Assembly: GCF_014764405.1 (NCBI RefSeq)
Contig: NZ_CP061725.1
Coordinates: 4,836,001-4,900,000, forward strand
DNA from: Micromonospora craniellae
GTDB taxonomy: Bacteria; Actinomycetota; Actinomycetes; Mycobacteriales; Micromonosporaceae
Length of the DNA: 64,000 nt
Direction of reading: 5' to 3'
Shown here in pieces: positions 1-8,994 of the stretch. The notes beneath the pieces were generated by a model. The model was not told where the DNA came from, did not search any database, and saw nothing but the letters and a program-made list of their open reading frames with translations. Position 1 is the first letter of the stretch; the number at the start of each line of letters is the position of its first letter. The translations under genes were made by a program, and so were the position numbers.

Positions 1-758
<758 letters not shown>

Positions 759-763
759 TCGGC

Positions 764-799
764 GGCCGGGTGCCGGGCCGGTGGGCCCGGCACCCGGCC
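764..799 (+). terminator. Hairpin terminator after lepA
   Basis: A perfect 16-bp inverted repeat (764-779 with 784-799) with a 4-base loop begins five bases after the lepA stop. There is no long T tract, as is usual in high-GC actinomycetes. Confidence 0.7.
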
Positions 800-868
800 A
801 CGGCGTGGGCGAATGGTGACGGCATCGACAGGCGACATGGCCGGATGTCGGCCGGAGGTGCTCCGATC

Positions 869-895
869 GGTTTGGGAATTCGGCGAAGAGGGAAC
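869..895 (+). promoter_or_regulatory. SigB/SigF-type promoter of first GlsB gene
   Basis: GGTTT (869-873), 16 bases, then GGGAAC (890-895). This resembles the general-stress sigma factor consensus of Actinobacteria (GTTT, 14-18 bases, GGGTAT/C). The same arrangement with identical spacing precedes the paralogous gene at 1408-1434, which supports function. The promoter lies about 55 bases before the start codon. Confidence 0.55.
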
Positions 896-950
896 TGAGT
901 CGCCCGACAGAAACCCGCCGAATGACATCTTCTGCTTGAGGAGGGCCACC

Positions 951-1241
951 ATGGAGCTCACCGTCTGGGGCATCATCACCGCGCTGTTCGTGGGTCTGAT
1001 CATCGGCGCGCTGGGCCGCCTCGTGGTCCCGGGCCGGCAGGACATGCCGATCTGGCTACACATGGTCATCGGTGTCGGCGCGGCACTGCTGGGTACCGTT
1101 CTCGCCCGGGCCGTGGGCATCGCCACGGTGACCGCCGGAATCGACTGGGCGGAGCTCCTGGTGCAGGTCGCGCTGGCTGCGGTCGCGGTAGCGCTGGTCG
1201 CCGGGTTCGGCAGCCGTCGACGTGGCGTCACCCACCGGTAA
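951..1241 (+). CDS. GlsB/YeaQ/YmgE family small membrane protein, copy 1
   Basis: A 96-residue membrane protein of the GlsB/YeaQ/YmgE (transglycosylase-associated) family, usually linked to general stress but without a proven activity. It has three hydrophobic segments: an N-terminal GIITALFVGLIIGALGR, a middle one after the PGRQDMPIWLH turn, and a C-terminal Ala/Val-rich helix ending in RRRGVTHR. The ATG at 951 is chosen because GAGGAG lies 8-13 bases upstream; an in-frame upstream start would add a non-homologous leader. It is followed by a hairpin and by a close paralogue at 1498, so this is a tandem duplication. A stress-type promoter lies upstream. Confidence 0.85.
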   Translation: MELTVWGIITALFVGLIIGALGRLVVPGRQDMPIWLHMVIGVGAALLGTVLARAVGIATVTAGIDWAELLVQVALAAVAVALVAGFGSRRRGVTHR

Positions 1242-1259
1242 CACACCCCACACGTCTTC

Positions 1260-1290
1260 GCGGGCGCCCGGCCACCGGCCGGGCGCCCGC
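1260..1290 (+). terminator. Hairpin terminator after GlsB copy 1
   Basis: A perfect 14-bp inverted repeat (1260-1273 with 1277-1290) with a 3-base loop starts 18 bases after the stop codon. It separates the two GlsB paralogues into independent transcription units. Confidence 0.65.
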
Positions 1291-1407
1291 TGGCGTCTGC
1301 CGCCGCCGAGCCGACCCTCGCCGCTGGCGCCGCTCCGGCGGACCTCCCATCGCGAACTGCGCGAACGGCACTACTGGGCGATCTCGTGCCGTCTGGGTCG
1401 GGAATTC

Positions 1408-1434
1408 GGTTTGGGGTCTTCCGGGGTCGGGAAT
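1408..1434 (+). promoter_or_regulatory. SigB/SigF-type promoter of second GlsB gene
   Basis: GGTTT (1408-1412), 16 bases, GGGAAT (1429-1434), with the same spacing as the promoter of copy 1. The flanking GGGAATTCGG and CGACAGAAA words are also shared between the two upstream regions, so the promoter appears to have been duplicated together with the gene. Confidence 0.55.
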
Positions 1435-1497
1435 TAGTCCGGTCGACGACAGAAAACCACGACAACCGTGGGAAGTCTTTTGTAAAGGAGAACGACC

Positions 1498-1785
1498 ATG
1501 GAGTTCACCGTCTGGGGCATCATCACCGCGCTGATCGTCGGTCTGATCATCGGCGCGCTGGGCCGGCTGGTGGTGCCGGGCCGCCAGCCCATGCCGATCT
1601 GGCTGCACATGCTGATCGGTGTCGGCGCCGCTCTGCTCGGTACGGTCATCGCCCGCGCTTCGGGCTTCGCCGAGACCGCCGGCATCGACTGGCGGGAGCT
1701 CATGCTCCAGGTCCTGCTGGCCGCCGTCGCGGTGGCGCTGGTCTCCGGCGTGGGCCGCAGCCGCCGGGGAGTCACCCACCGGTAA
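1498..1785 (+). CDS. GlsB/YeaQ/YmgE family small membrane protein, copy 2
   Basis: A 95-residue paralogue of the protein at 951-1241, nearly identical through the first two membrane segments (VWGIITALIVGLIIGALGR, then PMPIWLHMLIGVGAALLGT) and the C-terminal RRGVTHR. The third helix is more diverged. The ATG at 1498 is supported by AAGGAG eight bases upstream. It has its own stress-type promoter and a very strong terminator, so it is probably monocistronic. Like other members it is predicted to be an integral membrane stress protein of unknown mechanism. Confidence 0.85.
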   Translation: MEFTVWGIITALIVGLIIGALGRLVVPGRQPMPIWLHMLIGVGAALLGTVIARASGFAETAGIDWRELMLQVLLAAVAVALVSGVGRSRRGVTHR

Positions 1786-1797
1786 CAGCTGAATCTC

Positions 1798-1832
1798 GAA
1801 AGGCGCCCGACCGTCGAGGTCGGGCGCCTTTC
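1798..1832 (+). terminator. Strong hairpin terminator after GlsB copy 2
   Basis: A perfect 15-bp stem (1798-1812 with 1818-1832) with a GTCGA loop, flanked by A and T residues, begins 12 bases after the stop. It would stop transcription in either direction. Confidence 0.85.
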
Positions 1833-1939
1833 TGTCGTCGTACGCCTGGCTCTGCCGGTGGCGCAGCCCGGTCCTCGACGGTCTGCGCCGCGACACCGTC
1901 GGGCCCGCCCACTGTCTGTGAAGGAATTCTCGTACTAGG

Positions 1940-2575
1940 GTGCCATGCTGGAAGTCCGGCCTCACCTCGCCGCAGGCGCAGCAGGCGGTGAAGTTCTGGA
2001 CCGACCTGGTGACCGTGCACAAGGTCGCCCCGCCGGCAGCCGCCGGGTGGAACGAGATCGACGCGCGGACCCAGTTCGCCACGGGCAAGGCGGCGATGGC
2101 CTTCGCCGGGAGCTGGCAACAGGGCGCGATCGCCAAGGACAACCCGGAGATCGAGAAGGTCTGGGGCACCTTCCCCAACCCGAGCCCGGACGGCCGGCCC
2201 GCGCCCGCCTTCGCCGGTGGCTCCGACCTGGCGGTCTGGCAGGACAGCCAGCGGCAGGACCTGGCCTGGGACTACCTCACCGTCCTGCTGAACAAGAAGA
2301 ACGCCCAGGAGTTCGCGGACAGTCTCGGCTTCTTCCCGGTCTACTCCGACCTGGTCGGAGGTGACCGGTACGCGAATGACAAGATCATGGCGGCGTTCGC
2401 GAGCACGATGCAGAACACCAAGCTCACGCCGCTCACCCCCAGGTGGGTCGAGGTCAGCCGGACCAAGACGGTGACCCAGGCGATGAACAGCTCGGTCATG
2501 AAGGGTCAGAAGACGGTCGAACAGGCCACCGCCGACGCGGCCGCGGAGATGGAAAGCATCCTCAACGCCAAGTGA
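1940..2575 (+). pseudogene. Sugar ABC transporter binding protein, 5'-truncated remnant
   Basis: The reading frame encodes only the C-terminal half (about 200 residues) of a family 1 extracellular sugar-binding protein. It includes the typical segments KAAMAFAGSWQQG, AFAGGSDLAVWQDS and AGxLGFFPVYSD-like sequence, and a C-terminal helix ending in AAAEMESILNAK. The signal peptide, lipobox and N-terminal lobe are missing: homology begins at KSGLTSPQAQQAVKFW, right after non-homologous bases. The following two genes are the permeases of the same transporter and are also damaged. The stop overlaps a GTG at 2572 in the usual operon style. It is almost certainly non-functional. Confidence 0.8.
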
Positions 2576-2998
2576 CCACGCTGACCGAGATGCCGGCGGC
2601 GCTGCCGCACGGGAGACCCCCGTGCGGCAGCGCCGCCGGGTGCACCGCCTGCTGTACCTGCTGTTGCTGCCCTGCCTGGTGGCCATCGGGGTGTTGCTGC
2701 TCTGGCCGCTCGGCCAGGTGGTGGTGATGTCCTTCCACCGGCTGGACAACGTCCGCCAGTTGCGCGGCGACCGGGACTGGCCCTGGGTCGGGCTGGACAA
2801 CTACGCCCAGATCCTCAGCGACCCGTTCTTCTGGACCGTGCTGCGGAACACGGTCCTCTTCGCCGTGGCCAACGTGGCGCGGCCGGTCTCCGGAATCCTG
2901 GTGGTGCTCTCCACCATCTGGTGATCCTCACCCTGATCCTGCTGGTCGTCACCGGGGTGTACGTGCGGATGGTGCTCAAGCAGGAGGAGGAGGCGTGA
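2572..2998 (+). pseudogene. Sugar ABC permease (MalF-like), internally deleted
   Basis: This is the remnant of the first inner-membrane permease of the sugar transporter. Readable homology starts at GTG 2622 (VRQRRRVHRLLYLLLLPC) and covers the first membrane segment and the start of the periplasmic region, up to about 2920. The central permease domain with the EAA loop is absent. The last codons, in a different frame (VTGVYVRMVLKQEEEA, ending at 2998), match the C-terminal tail of such permeases. A possible original start at GTG 2572, overlapping the previous stop, is out of frame because of a C-run near 2617-2621. About 125 residues survive of roughly 300, so there is an internal deletion plus frame changes. 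Confidence 0.75.
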
Positions 2999-3926
2999 CG
3001 GCCGACGCGGCAGAAGCCACCGGGCGCACCCCGGAGGGCGCCGAGGCGCGTCCCACCGGGCGGCGGACGAGAGGCGGCGGGCGGCGCAGCCGTACCGCCC
3101 GGCGGATCGCCCTCAACGGCGCCGGCCTGCTGGTGGCGCTCTTCGCCGCCTTCCCGGTCTACTGGATGATCACCACCTCGCTCAAGCCGAGCAGTGAGAT
3201 CTTCGCCAGCACCCCGCGCCCGCTACCGGCCGAGCCGACGCTGGCGCACTACCGCCAGATCCTCACCGGGAACCTGATTCCCGGGGTCAGCTACACCGAC
3301 GTCTTCCTCAACAGTCTGCTGGTCGCGGTCACCACGGTGCTGCTGAGTGGCCTGGTGGCCCCGCTCGCCGCCACCGCCGTGGCCCGGTTCCGCTTCACCC
3401 TCCGGACCAGCTTCCTGATCATGCTGCTGGTGGTACAGATGATCCCGCTGGAGGCGCTGGTCATCCCGCTGTTCCTGATGATCCAGCGGCTCGGTCTCTA
3501 CAACACCCTGCCCAGCCTGATCCTCACCTATCTCGGCTTCTCGTTGCCGTTCGCGGTCTGGATGCTGCGCGGCTTCGTCGCGGCGGTGCCCAAGGAGCTG
3601 GAGGAGGCCGCCGCGATCGACGGCGCCAACCGGGCGCAGATCTTCCGGCGGATCCTGTTCCCGCTGGTGGCTCCGGTTCTGGTCGCGACCAGCATCTTCT
3701 CCTTCATCGTCGCCTGGAACGAGCTGATCTTCGCGCTGACCTTCATCAACCGGCAGGACCGGTACACGTTGCCGGTGGCGATGACCTTCTTCTTCAGGCG
3801 CGACGAGACCGCCTGGGGCCGGTGATGGCCGCCTCCACCCTGTTCACCCTGCCGGTGATCATCTTCTTCCTGCTGGTGCAGCGGCGTATGGTCGCCGGCC
3901 TGGTGGCGGGCGCGGTCACGGGCTGA
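2995..3926 (+). pseudogene. Sugar ABC permease (MalG-like), frameshifted near 3' end
   Basis: The GTG at 2995 overlaps the stop of the preceding permease remnant. Residues 1-276 form a nearly complete MalG-type permease: a basic N-terminus, six membrane segments, and the EAA coupling loop (EEAAAIDGANRAQIFRRILFP). The frame then stops at 3825, just where the final helix should begin. That helix (VMAASTLFTLPVIIFFLLVQRR) continues in the next frame to a stop at 3926. One missing base near 3820 explains this. The lesion could be a sequencing error, but the two upstream genes of the same operon are also broken, which argues for real decay. Confidence 0.75.
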
Positions 3927-3947
3927 GGCGGCCGTAGGCTGGCCGGC

Positions 3948-4592
3948 ATGACGGGGAAAGTGATCTCGGTGAACCTCGCGGTGGTCACCGAGGCGGCCTG
4001 GGCCGGTGACGCCAGCGGACGCAGTGGCATCGACAAGAGACTGGCAGCCGGACGGGTGACGGTGCGGACCGACGGAGTGGTTGGTGACTTCATCGGCGAA
4101 CGAGCCCACCACGGCGGCCCCGACCAGGCGGTGTACGCGTACGCCACGGAGGACGCGCAGTGGTGGGCGGCGGTACTGGGGCGGGCCGTGCCGCCAGGTC
4201 ACCTCGGCGAGAACCTGACCACGACCGGCGTGGACGTGACCGGAGCGGTGATCGGAGAGCAGTGGGTGATCGGATCCGCGCTCCTGCAGGTGACCAAGCC
4301 GCGAAGTCCGTGCCGGACGTTCGCCGGGTTCTGGGGCGTACCGGATCTGATCAAGCGGTTCACCGTACGCGCGACGCCCGGGGCGTACCTGCGGGTGCTG
4401 CGGGAGGGGACGGTGGGTGCCGACGACCCGGTCGAGGTCGTCCACCGGCCCGCGCACGGGGTGACCATCGGTGAGGTGTTCCGGGCGCTGACTCTGGAGC
4501 CCGCCCTGCTGCCCCGGCTGCTGGACGCGGACGACCTGCCCGAGTCGACCCGCGAGAAGATGCGCCGACGGCTGCGCACACCCACCGGCTGA
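3948..4592 (+). CDS. MOSC domain protein (YiiM-like)
   Basis: A 214-residue MOSC-domain protein. MOSC domains bind a molybdenum or sulfur-carrier cofactor; stand-alone YiiM-type proteins reduce N-hydroxylated base analogues and similar compounds. The sequence has the diagnostic core: GRVTVRTDGVVGDFIGERAHHGG (an HHGG-type motif), GENLTTTG, and the PRSPCRTF segment carrying the conserved cysteine. The C-terminal tail is the helical extension seen in YiiM. The ATG at 3948 follows closely after the ruined sugar transporter. The gene appears intact. The specific substrate cannot be assigned from sequence. Confidence 0.85.
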   Translation: MTGKVISVNLAVVTEAAWAGDASGRSGIDKRLAAGRVTVRTDGVVGDFIGERAHHGGPDQAVYAYATEDAQWWAAVLGRAVPPGHLGENLTTTGVDVTGAVIGEQWVIGSALLQVTKPRSPCRTFAGFWGVPDLIKRFTVRATPGAYLRVLREGTVGADDPVEVVHRPAHGVTIGEVFRALTLEPALLPRLLDADDLPESTREKMRRRLRTPTG

Positions 4593-4627
4593 CCGCCGCC
4601 GGTCGCGCTGACCGCCGAACGTGCCCA

Positions 4628-4675
4628 GCGCCGCCGCCTGTGCTCCGCGCCGCCGCCTGTGCTCCGCGCCGCCGG
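4628..4675 (+). repeat. Short 19-bp direct repeat
   Basis: A 19-bp unit starting GCGCCGCCGCCTG is present twice in tandem (4628-4646, 4647-4665) with a partial third copy. It lies in the convergent gap after the MOSC gene and has no evident role. Confidence 0.6.
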
Positions 4676-4695
4676 AGGTGCTGTGCGCTGGAGGG

Positions 4696-4751
4696 TGTTA
4701 GGAAGGGTCCCCTGCTATGCACCAGGCGTTAGCAGGGGACCCTTCCTTACA
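4696..4751 (+). repeat. 56-bp modular palindromic repeat, copy 1
   Basis: Copy 1 of nine. Two 15-nt half-sites (GGAAGGGTCCCCTGC and GCAGGGGACCCTTCC) are fully complementary across the conserved centre TATGCACCAGGCGTTA, so a long near-perfect hairpin forms. It sits between convergent genes (MOSC and the dioxygenase) and may act as a two-way terminator. Confidence 0.9.
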
Positions 4752-4757
4752 TCAAGG

Positions 4758-5663
4758 TCAGCGGAGCCAGGGGATGTTGCGGTTGAGCTGGCCGCGCTCC
4801 TTGAGCTCCTTGCGCAGCGGGATCTCGTCGTCGATGTAGCCGTCCCAGTTGATGCCCCAGTAGTTCGCGGTGTGGGTGCCCTCACCGCAGAGCTGGCGCT
4901 GCACCGGCGTGCGGTTGTTCCACCACTCGCCGTCGGAGTCGATGTGCAGCTCGTCCAGCGGGCGGATCCACCGGTAGGTGTAGCCGACGAAGAGCATCTT
5001 GCGGGTGATGGTCGACAGGTTCGTCGACCGGGAGTGCCACTGGCGACGGTCGAAGATGAAGGCGTCACCGGGATTGGCGGTGATCTCGACGGTGCCCTCC
5101 GGGTCCGGGTTGTGCACCGTGGTGTCCGCCGGGCGGGGCAGCGAGTTCCACAGGTGGCTGCCCGGGATCACCTTGGTCGCGCCGCGACCGTTCTCCGACA
5201 GGTCGGAGAGCACGTAGGCGACCTTCAGCGAGAACATCGGCCGAGGCAGGTTCGGGTCCATCGTCTCCGGGTCGGAGTTCTGCCGGTACCCGTCCTGGTG
5301 CCACCCCCAGTACGGCCTCTCCGGCTCCAGCGCCGGCGGGGTGACGTCGAGGTGGTTGTGGTGCGAGTAGATGTTCCACCCGGCCAGGCCCCACATGTAC
5401 GGGAAGGCGATCGGATGGGTCAGCAGCTCGCCGAAGAGCTCGTCGCGCTCAAGGAAGCCCAGCAGGTGCAGGGTGCCGTCCTTGGTGGTCTTGCCCTTGG
5501 CCTTCTCCTCCTCGTACACCCGGTCGACCGCGGCCTCGAGAGCGGCCCGGTGATCCTCGGTCAGGACGTTGCGCAGCAGGAGAAAGCCCTGCTCGTGGAA
5601 CTCCTTGCGATCGACGTCGCTGATCGGTTCGTAGCCGGTCCGGTCGCCGTAGTCGTATGCCAC
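4758..5663 (-). CDS. Phytanoyl-CoA dioxygenase (PhyH) family protein
   Basis: A 301-residue Fe(II)/2-oxoglutarate oxygenase of the PhyH superfamily, the group that includes phytanoyl-CoA and ectoine hydroxylases. The iron ligands are visible as the H-x-D of GWHQDGYR and the distal His of RRQWHSRS; a 2-oxoglutarate-binding Arg is likely in the region after it. The GTG at 5663 is chosen because GGGGAGGGG lies about 8 bases upstream, giving VAYDYGDRTGYEP as the N-terminus; a longer frame would read into the promoter. There are no ectoine genes next to it, so the substrate is unknown. It is transcribed towards repeat copy 1 and seems monocistronic. Confidence 0.85.
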   Translation of the reverse strand: MAYDYGDRTGYEPISDVDRKEFHEQGFLLLRNVLTEDHRAALEAAVDRVYEEEKAKGKTTKDGTLHLLGFLERDELFGELLTHPIAFPYMWGLAGWNIYSHHNHLDVTPPALEPERPYWGWHQDGYRQNSDPETMDPNLPRPMFSLKVAYVLSDLSENGRGATKVIPGSHLWNSLPRPADTTVHNPDPEGTVEITANPGDAFIFDRRQWHSRSTNLSTITRKMLFVGYTYRWIRPLDELHIDSDGEWWNNRTPVQRQLCGEGTHTANYWGINWDGYIDDEIPLRKELKERGQLNRNIPWLR

Positions 5664-5882
5664 GTCGTACCCCTCCCCAAGAGGTGAAACCAATTCTGGG
5701 CACAGGCCGCCGATCGTAACTCGCGTGCACACACCCCGGAGAATGCCCCGGCGCCATCTCGACGAGACTGCGACTGAGGGCGCTGGATCAACTACACGGC
5801 GCTACGGAGAGTGGTTTCGCTGGGGGGGTATGGGGTGATAGCCGGATTTCGCGGTGACTGCGGGTAAGGAGATCAGGGTCGG

Positions 5883-6833
5883 TCAGACATCGGCGTGCAC
5901 CTCGGCGAGGACCTCCGTGTCGCCCCGGTCGCTGTCCGGGAGGCGCTTCCAGTCGCCGCGCCTGGCGCTCCACTCCCGGCCGTGGTAGGTCACCCGCTTC
6001 ACCCCGTGCTGCTTGGCGTGGGCGACCAGCCAGTGCGCGTACCGCCAGCCGGACCGCACGCCCTCGGCGGAGGTCATCAGGCTGCCGCCGGGGCTCCGCT
6101 CGAAGTCGTTGATCCCCACCTTCAGATAGATCGGGTTGCCGTCGTCGTCGACAGCCGAGCTGAAGTAGCCCCGCCCTGACGGCCGGTCGTCGGGGGCAAG
6201 GGCCACCAGGCCCCAGTCGAGCGCCAGTCCCTCGGCCAGCGCGTCGATCGCCGCCGCGCCGCGCAGCACCGGGTCGCCACCCACCGTGCAGGTGACCGCC
6301 GTGGTGGCGTGCCCGAGCAGCGCCCGGGTCAGCACCTCCGACTCGTCGGCCCACTTCTCGTACGCCTCTGGGAAGGCGGAGCGCTGCACCTTCTGTGCGG
6401 CGTCGGTGACCCGCATGTCCTCCCAGCCGCGTACCTTCTTCAGCGCCGCGTAGAACTTCTTGGACGCGTACCGGGGGTCGCGAATCTCCTCCGGTGTGCC
6501 CCAACCCTGGCTCGGCCGCTGCTGGAACAGCCCCACCGAGTCGCGGTCGCCACCGGCCAGGTTGCGCAGCCCGGACTCCTGGTAGGCGGTGGCCAGCGCC
6601 ACCACCACCGCCCGCTCGGGCATCTTGCGCTGGGCGCCGATGGCCGCGATCGTCGCCGCGTTGGCCATCTGCTGCGAGTCCAGCGTCACCTCACCGTCGG
6701 CCTGCACCGTGCACGCCCGGCCGGCGAACGGCAGCCGCAACTGTTCGCCCGCCTGCCGCAGGCCGAGGACGATCCCGATCACGACGATCAACACGAGGAC
6801 CACGAAACCGGTCACGACTGCCCGAGCCCGCAC
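5883..6833 (-). CDS. Membrane-anchored transglycosylase-like protein
   Basis: A protein of about 316 residues with one N-terminal membrane anchor (TGFVVLVLIVVIGIVLGL) and an extracytoplasmic part. Residues 60-130 look like a lytic transglycosylase-type fold: AYQESGLRNLAGGDRDSVGLFQQRPSQGWG contains the E-S-G and G-L-F-Q-Q elements. Such actinobacterial proteins are often listed under the unsupported name heavy metal transporter. The C-terminal half (from about GHATTAVTC) is a conserved extension of unknown role. GTG 6833 is preferred over GTG 6839 because GGGAGG then has a workable spacing. An activity on peptidoglycan is inferred, not shown. Confidence 0.7.
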   Translation of the reverse strand: MRARAVVTGFVVLVLIVVIGIVLGLRQAGEQLRLPFAGRACTVQADGEVTLDSQQMANAATIAAIGAQRKMPERAVVVALATAYQESGLRNLAGGDRDSVGLFQQRPSQGWGTPEEIRDPRYASKKFYAALKKVRGWEDMRVTDAAQKVQRSAFPEAYEKWADESEVLTRALLGHATTAVTCTVGGDPVLRGAAAIDALAEGLALDWGLVALAPDDRPSGRGYFSSAVDDDGNPIYLKVGINDFERSPGGSLMTSAEGVRSGWRYAHWLVAHAKQHGVKRVTYHGREWSARRGDWKRLPDSDRGDTEVLAEVHADV

Positions 6834-6949
6834 CCACACCTCCCGTTGCCAAGGTCCGCCAAGCGTACGTCCGGCGTCGGCCCGTACGGGTCGTCCGCCC
6901 GGTTTCCCCCGTCGCCGGTGCCCTCAGGGTTCCCCGGGGCGGCCCGTCC

Positions 6950-7738
6950 TCACCTGTCGAGTTCGGCGACCCAACGGGGCGGGCGCTTCTCGCGGAACGC
7001 GGTGACGCCCTCCATGCCGTCGCCGGACAGGAAGTAGCCGGTGGACAGCGCGGACAGCTCCGCCAGTTCGGCGCGCAGGTCGGTGCCGACCGGGCGGCGC
7101 AGCAGCTCCTTCGCGCCGGCCAGCGCCGCCGGGGCGCCACGTACCAGCGAGTCGAGGTAGCGCCGCACCGTGCCGTCCAGCTCGTCGGCGGGCACCGCCG
7201 TGGTCACCAGGCCGATCTCGGCCGCTCGCCGGCCGTCGAAGGTGTCGCCGGTCAGGTACAACGCGGCGGCGGCCCGAGGAAGCAGCCGGGGCAGCACCGT
7301 CGCCGAGATCACCGCCGGGATCACCCCGATCCGTACCTCGGTGAAGGCGAACGTGGCCTCCGCCGCGCAGACCGCCAGGTCGGCCGCGGCGATCAGGCCC
7401 AGGCCGCCGGCCCGCGCGGGACCGGCCACCCGCGCCAACACCGGCTTCGGGCACTCCCGGACCGCCGCGAGCACGTCACCCAGCATCCCGGCGGGCACCG
7501 TCCCGCTGGCGTACGCCGCCGCCGTCTCCTTCAGGTCCGCCCCGGAACAGAAGACCGGGCCGGTGTGGTCCAGCACGATCACCCGGACCGTGTCGTCGTC
7601 GACCGCGGCGGCCAGCCCGGCCAACAGTTCGGTCATCAACGGCGTGGAGAGCGCGTTGCGGTTGTGTGGGCTGTCCAGGGTGAGGGTGGTCACCCCGCGG
7701 GCCGTGGCGACCTGCACGAGCGCGTCGGGAGAGGTCAT
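6950..7738 (-). CDS. Enoyl-CoA hydratase/isomerase family protein
   Basis: A 262-residue crotonase-fold protein. The oxyanion-hole segments are present: NRNALSTPLM near residue 30 and FCSGADLKE near residue 66, followed by the RVAGPARAGGLGLIAAADLAVC segment. The first catalytic Glu of true hydratases is not obvious, so the exact reaction (hydration, isomerisation or another CoA-ester reaction) is open. The start at ATG 7738 is in line with family N-termini. The gene is divergent from hemW with only about 20 bases between the two starts, so the promoters must overlap the opposite coding ends. Confidence 0.8.
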   Translation of the reverse strand: MTSPDALVQVATARGVTTLTLDSPHNRNALSTPLMTELLAGLAAAVDDDTVRVIVLDHTGPVFCSGADLKETAAAYASGTVPAGMLGDVLAAVRECPKPVLARVAGPARAGGLGLIAAADLAVCAAEATFAFTEVRIGVIPAVISATVLPRLLPRAAAALYLTGDTFDGRRAAEIGLVTTAVPADELDGTVRRYLDSLVRGAPAALAGAKELLRRPVGTDLRAELAELSALSTGYFLSGDGMEGVTAFREKRPPRWVAELDR

Positions 7739-7758
7739 GTGAGGGCACACTAGTGGCC

Positions 7759-8979
7759 ATGCCCGGCCTCCTTCCAGCAGGCGAACCCGTACCCACCGAC
7801 GGATCGCTGCCCGCGTCCGCCCGCGCCCGCGTCGGGCACCGGGGCTTCGGGGTGTACGTGCACGTGCCCTTCTGCGCCAGCCGCTGCGGCTACTGCGACT
7901 TCAACACGTACACCGCCGAGGAACTGGGCGGCGCGAGCCGGGAGGGGTACGCCGACACGGTGCTCGCCGAGCTGGCCCTCGCCGCGCGGGTGCTGGGCGA
8001 GACGCCGCCGGGCCGGGTGGAGACCGTCTTCGTCGGCGGCGGCACCCCCACCCTGCTGCCCGCCGACGATCTGGCCCGCATCCTCGACGCGATCGACCGC
8101 ACCTGGGGGCTGGACGCCGACGCCGAGGTGACCACCGAGGCCAACCCGGAGTCGGTCGACCCGGTCTCGCTCAAGGAACTGCGGGCGGCCGGCTACACCC
8201 GGATCTCGCTCGGCATGCAGTCGGCCACGCCCGGGGTGCTCGCCGTGCTCGACCGCAAGCACCGGGCCGGTCGCGCACCGGCCGCCGCACTGGAGGCGCG
8301 CGACGCCGGGTTCGCGCACGTCAACCTGGACCTGATCTACGGGACGCCGGGGGAGCGGGCGGAGGACTTCGCCGAGTCGCTGGCCCAGGTGGTGGCGGCG
8401 GGCGTCGACCACGTCAGCGCGTACGCCCTGATCGTCGAGGCCGGCACCCGGTTGGCCGCGCGGATGCGTCGCGGCGAGCTGCCGTACCCGGACGACGACG
8501 TCGCCGCGGAGCGTTACCTGGCCGCCGAGGCTGCCCTCGACGCCGCCGGTTTCTCCTGGTACGAGGTGTCCAACTGGGCGCGGACGCCGGCCGCCCGGTG
8601 CCGGCACAACCTGCTCTACTGGACCGGCGGCGACTGGTGGGGCCTCGGCCCCGGCGCGCACAGTCACATCGGTGGTGTGCGCTGGTGGAACGTCAAGCAC
8701 CCCCGCGAGTACGCCGGCCGGCTGGCCGCCGGTGAGTCTCCCGGGCTGGCCCGGGAGGTGCTCACCGGCGGCGAGGCACACATGGAGGACGTCATGCTGC
8801 GGCTACGGCTCGCGTCCGGGCTGCCGCTGGACGTCCTCGACGACGCCGGTCGCGCGGCCGCCGCGCGGGCGGTGGGGCAGGGCCTGCTCGCCGCGTCCGC
8901 CCACGCGGCCGGCCACGCCGTCCTGACGGTGCGTGGCCGGCTGCTTGCCGACGCCGTGGTGCGGGACCTGCTGCCCTGA
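7759..8979 (+). CDS. hemW: Radical SAM heme chaperone HemW
   Basis: A 406-residue radical SAM protein. The cluster motif C-x3-C-x2-C is at residues 39-46 (CASRCGYCDF). The residue after the third Cys is Asp followed by Phe rather than a fourth Cys, which marks HemW, a heme-binding chaperone, and not the coproporphyrinogen oxidase HemN. The GGGTPT motif that helps bind SAM and the C-terminal HemN-type domain (WYEVSNWARTPAARCRHN) are present. A GTG six bases upstream (7753) is an alternative start; no clear ribosome-binding site exists, so a leaderless transcript is plausible. Its position between lepA and hrcA is conserved in Actinobacteria. Confidence 0.93.
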   Translation: MPGLLPAGEPVPTDGSLPASARARVGHRGFGVYVHVPFCASRCGYCDFNTYTAEELGGASREGYADTVLAELALAARVLGETPPGRVETVFVGGGTPTLLPADDLARILDAIDRTWGLDADAEVTTEANPESVDPVSLKELRAAGYTRISLGMQSATPGVLAVLDRKHRAGRAPAAALEARDAGFAHVNLDLIYGTPGERAEDFAESLAQVVAAGVDHVSAYALIVEAGTRLAARMRRGELPYPDDDVAAERYLAAEAALDAAGFSWYEVSNWARTPAARCRHNLLYWTGGDWWGLGPGAHSHIGGVRWWNVKHPREYAGRLAAGESPGLAREVLTGGEAHMEDVMLRLRLASGLPLDVLDDAGRAAAARAVGQGLLAASAHAAGHAVLTVRGRLLADAVVRDLLP

Positions 8980-8994
8980 CCGGCGTCCCCGAGG

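Noticed and set aside
7753..8979. Coproporphyrinogen III oxidase HemN
   Set aside because: The fourth Cys of the HemN motif (CxxxCxxCxC) is replaced, as in HemW.
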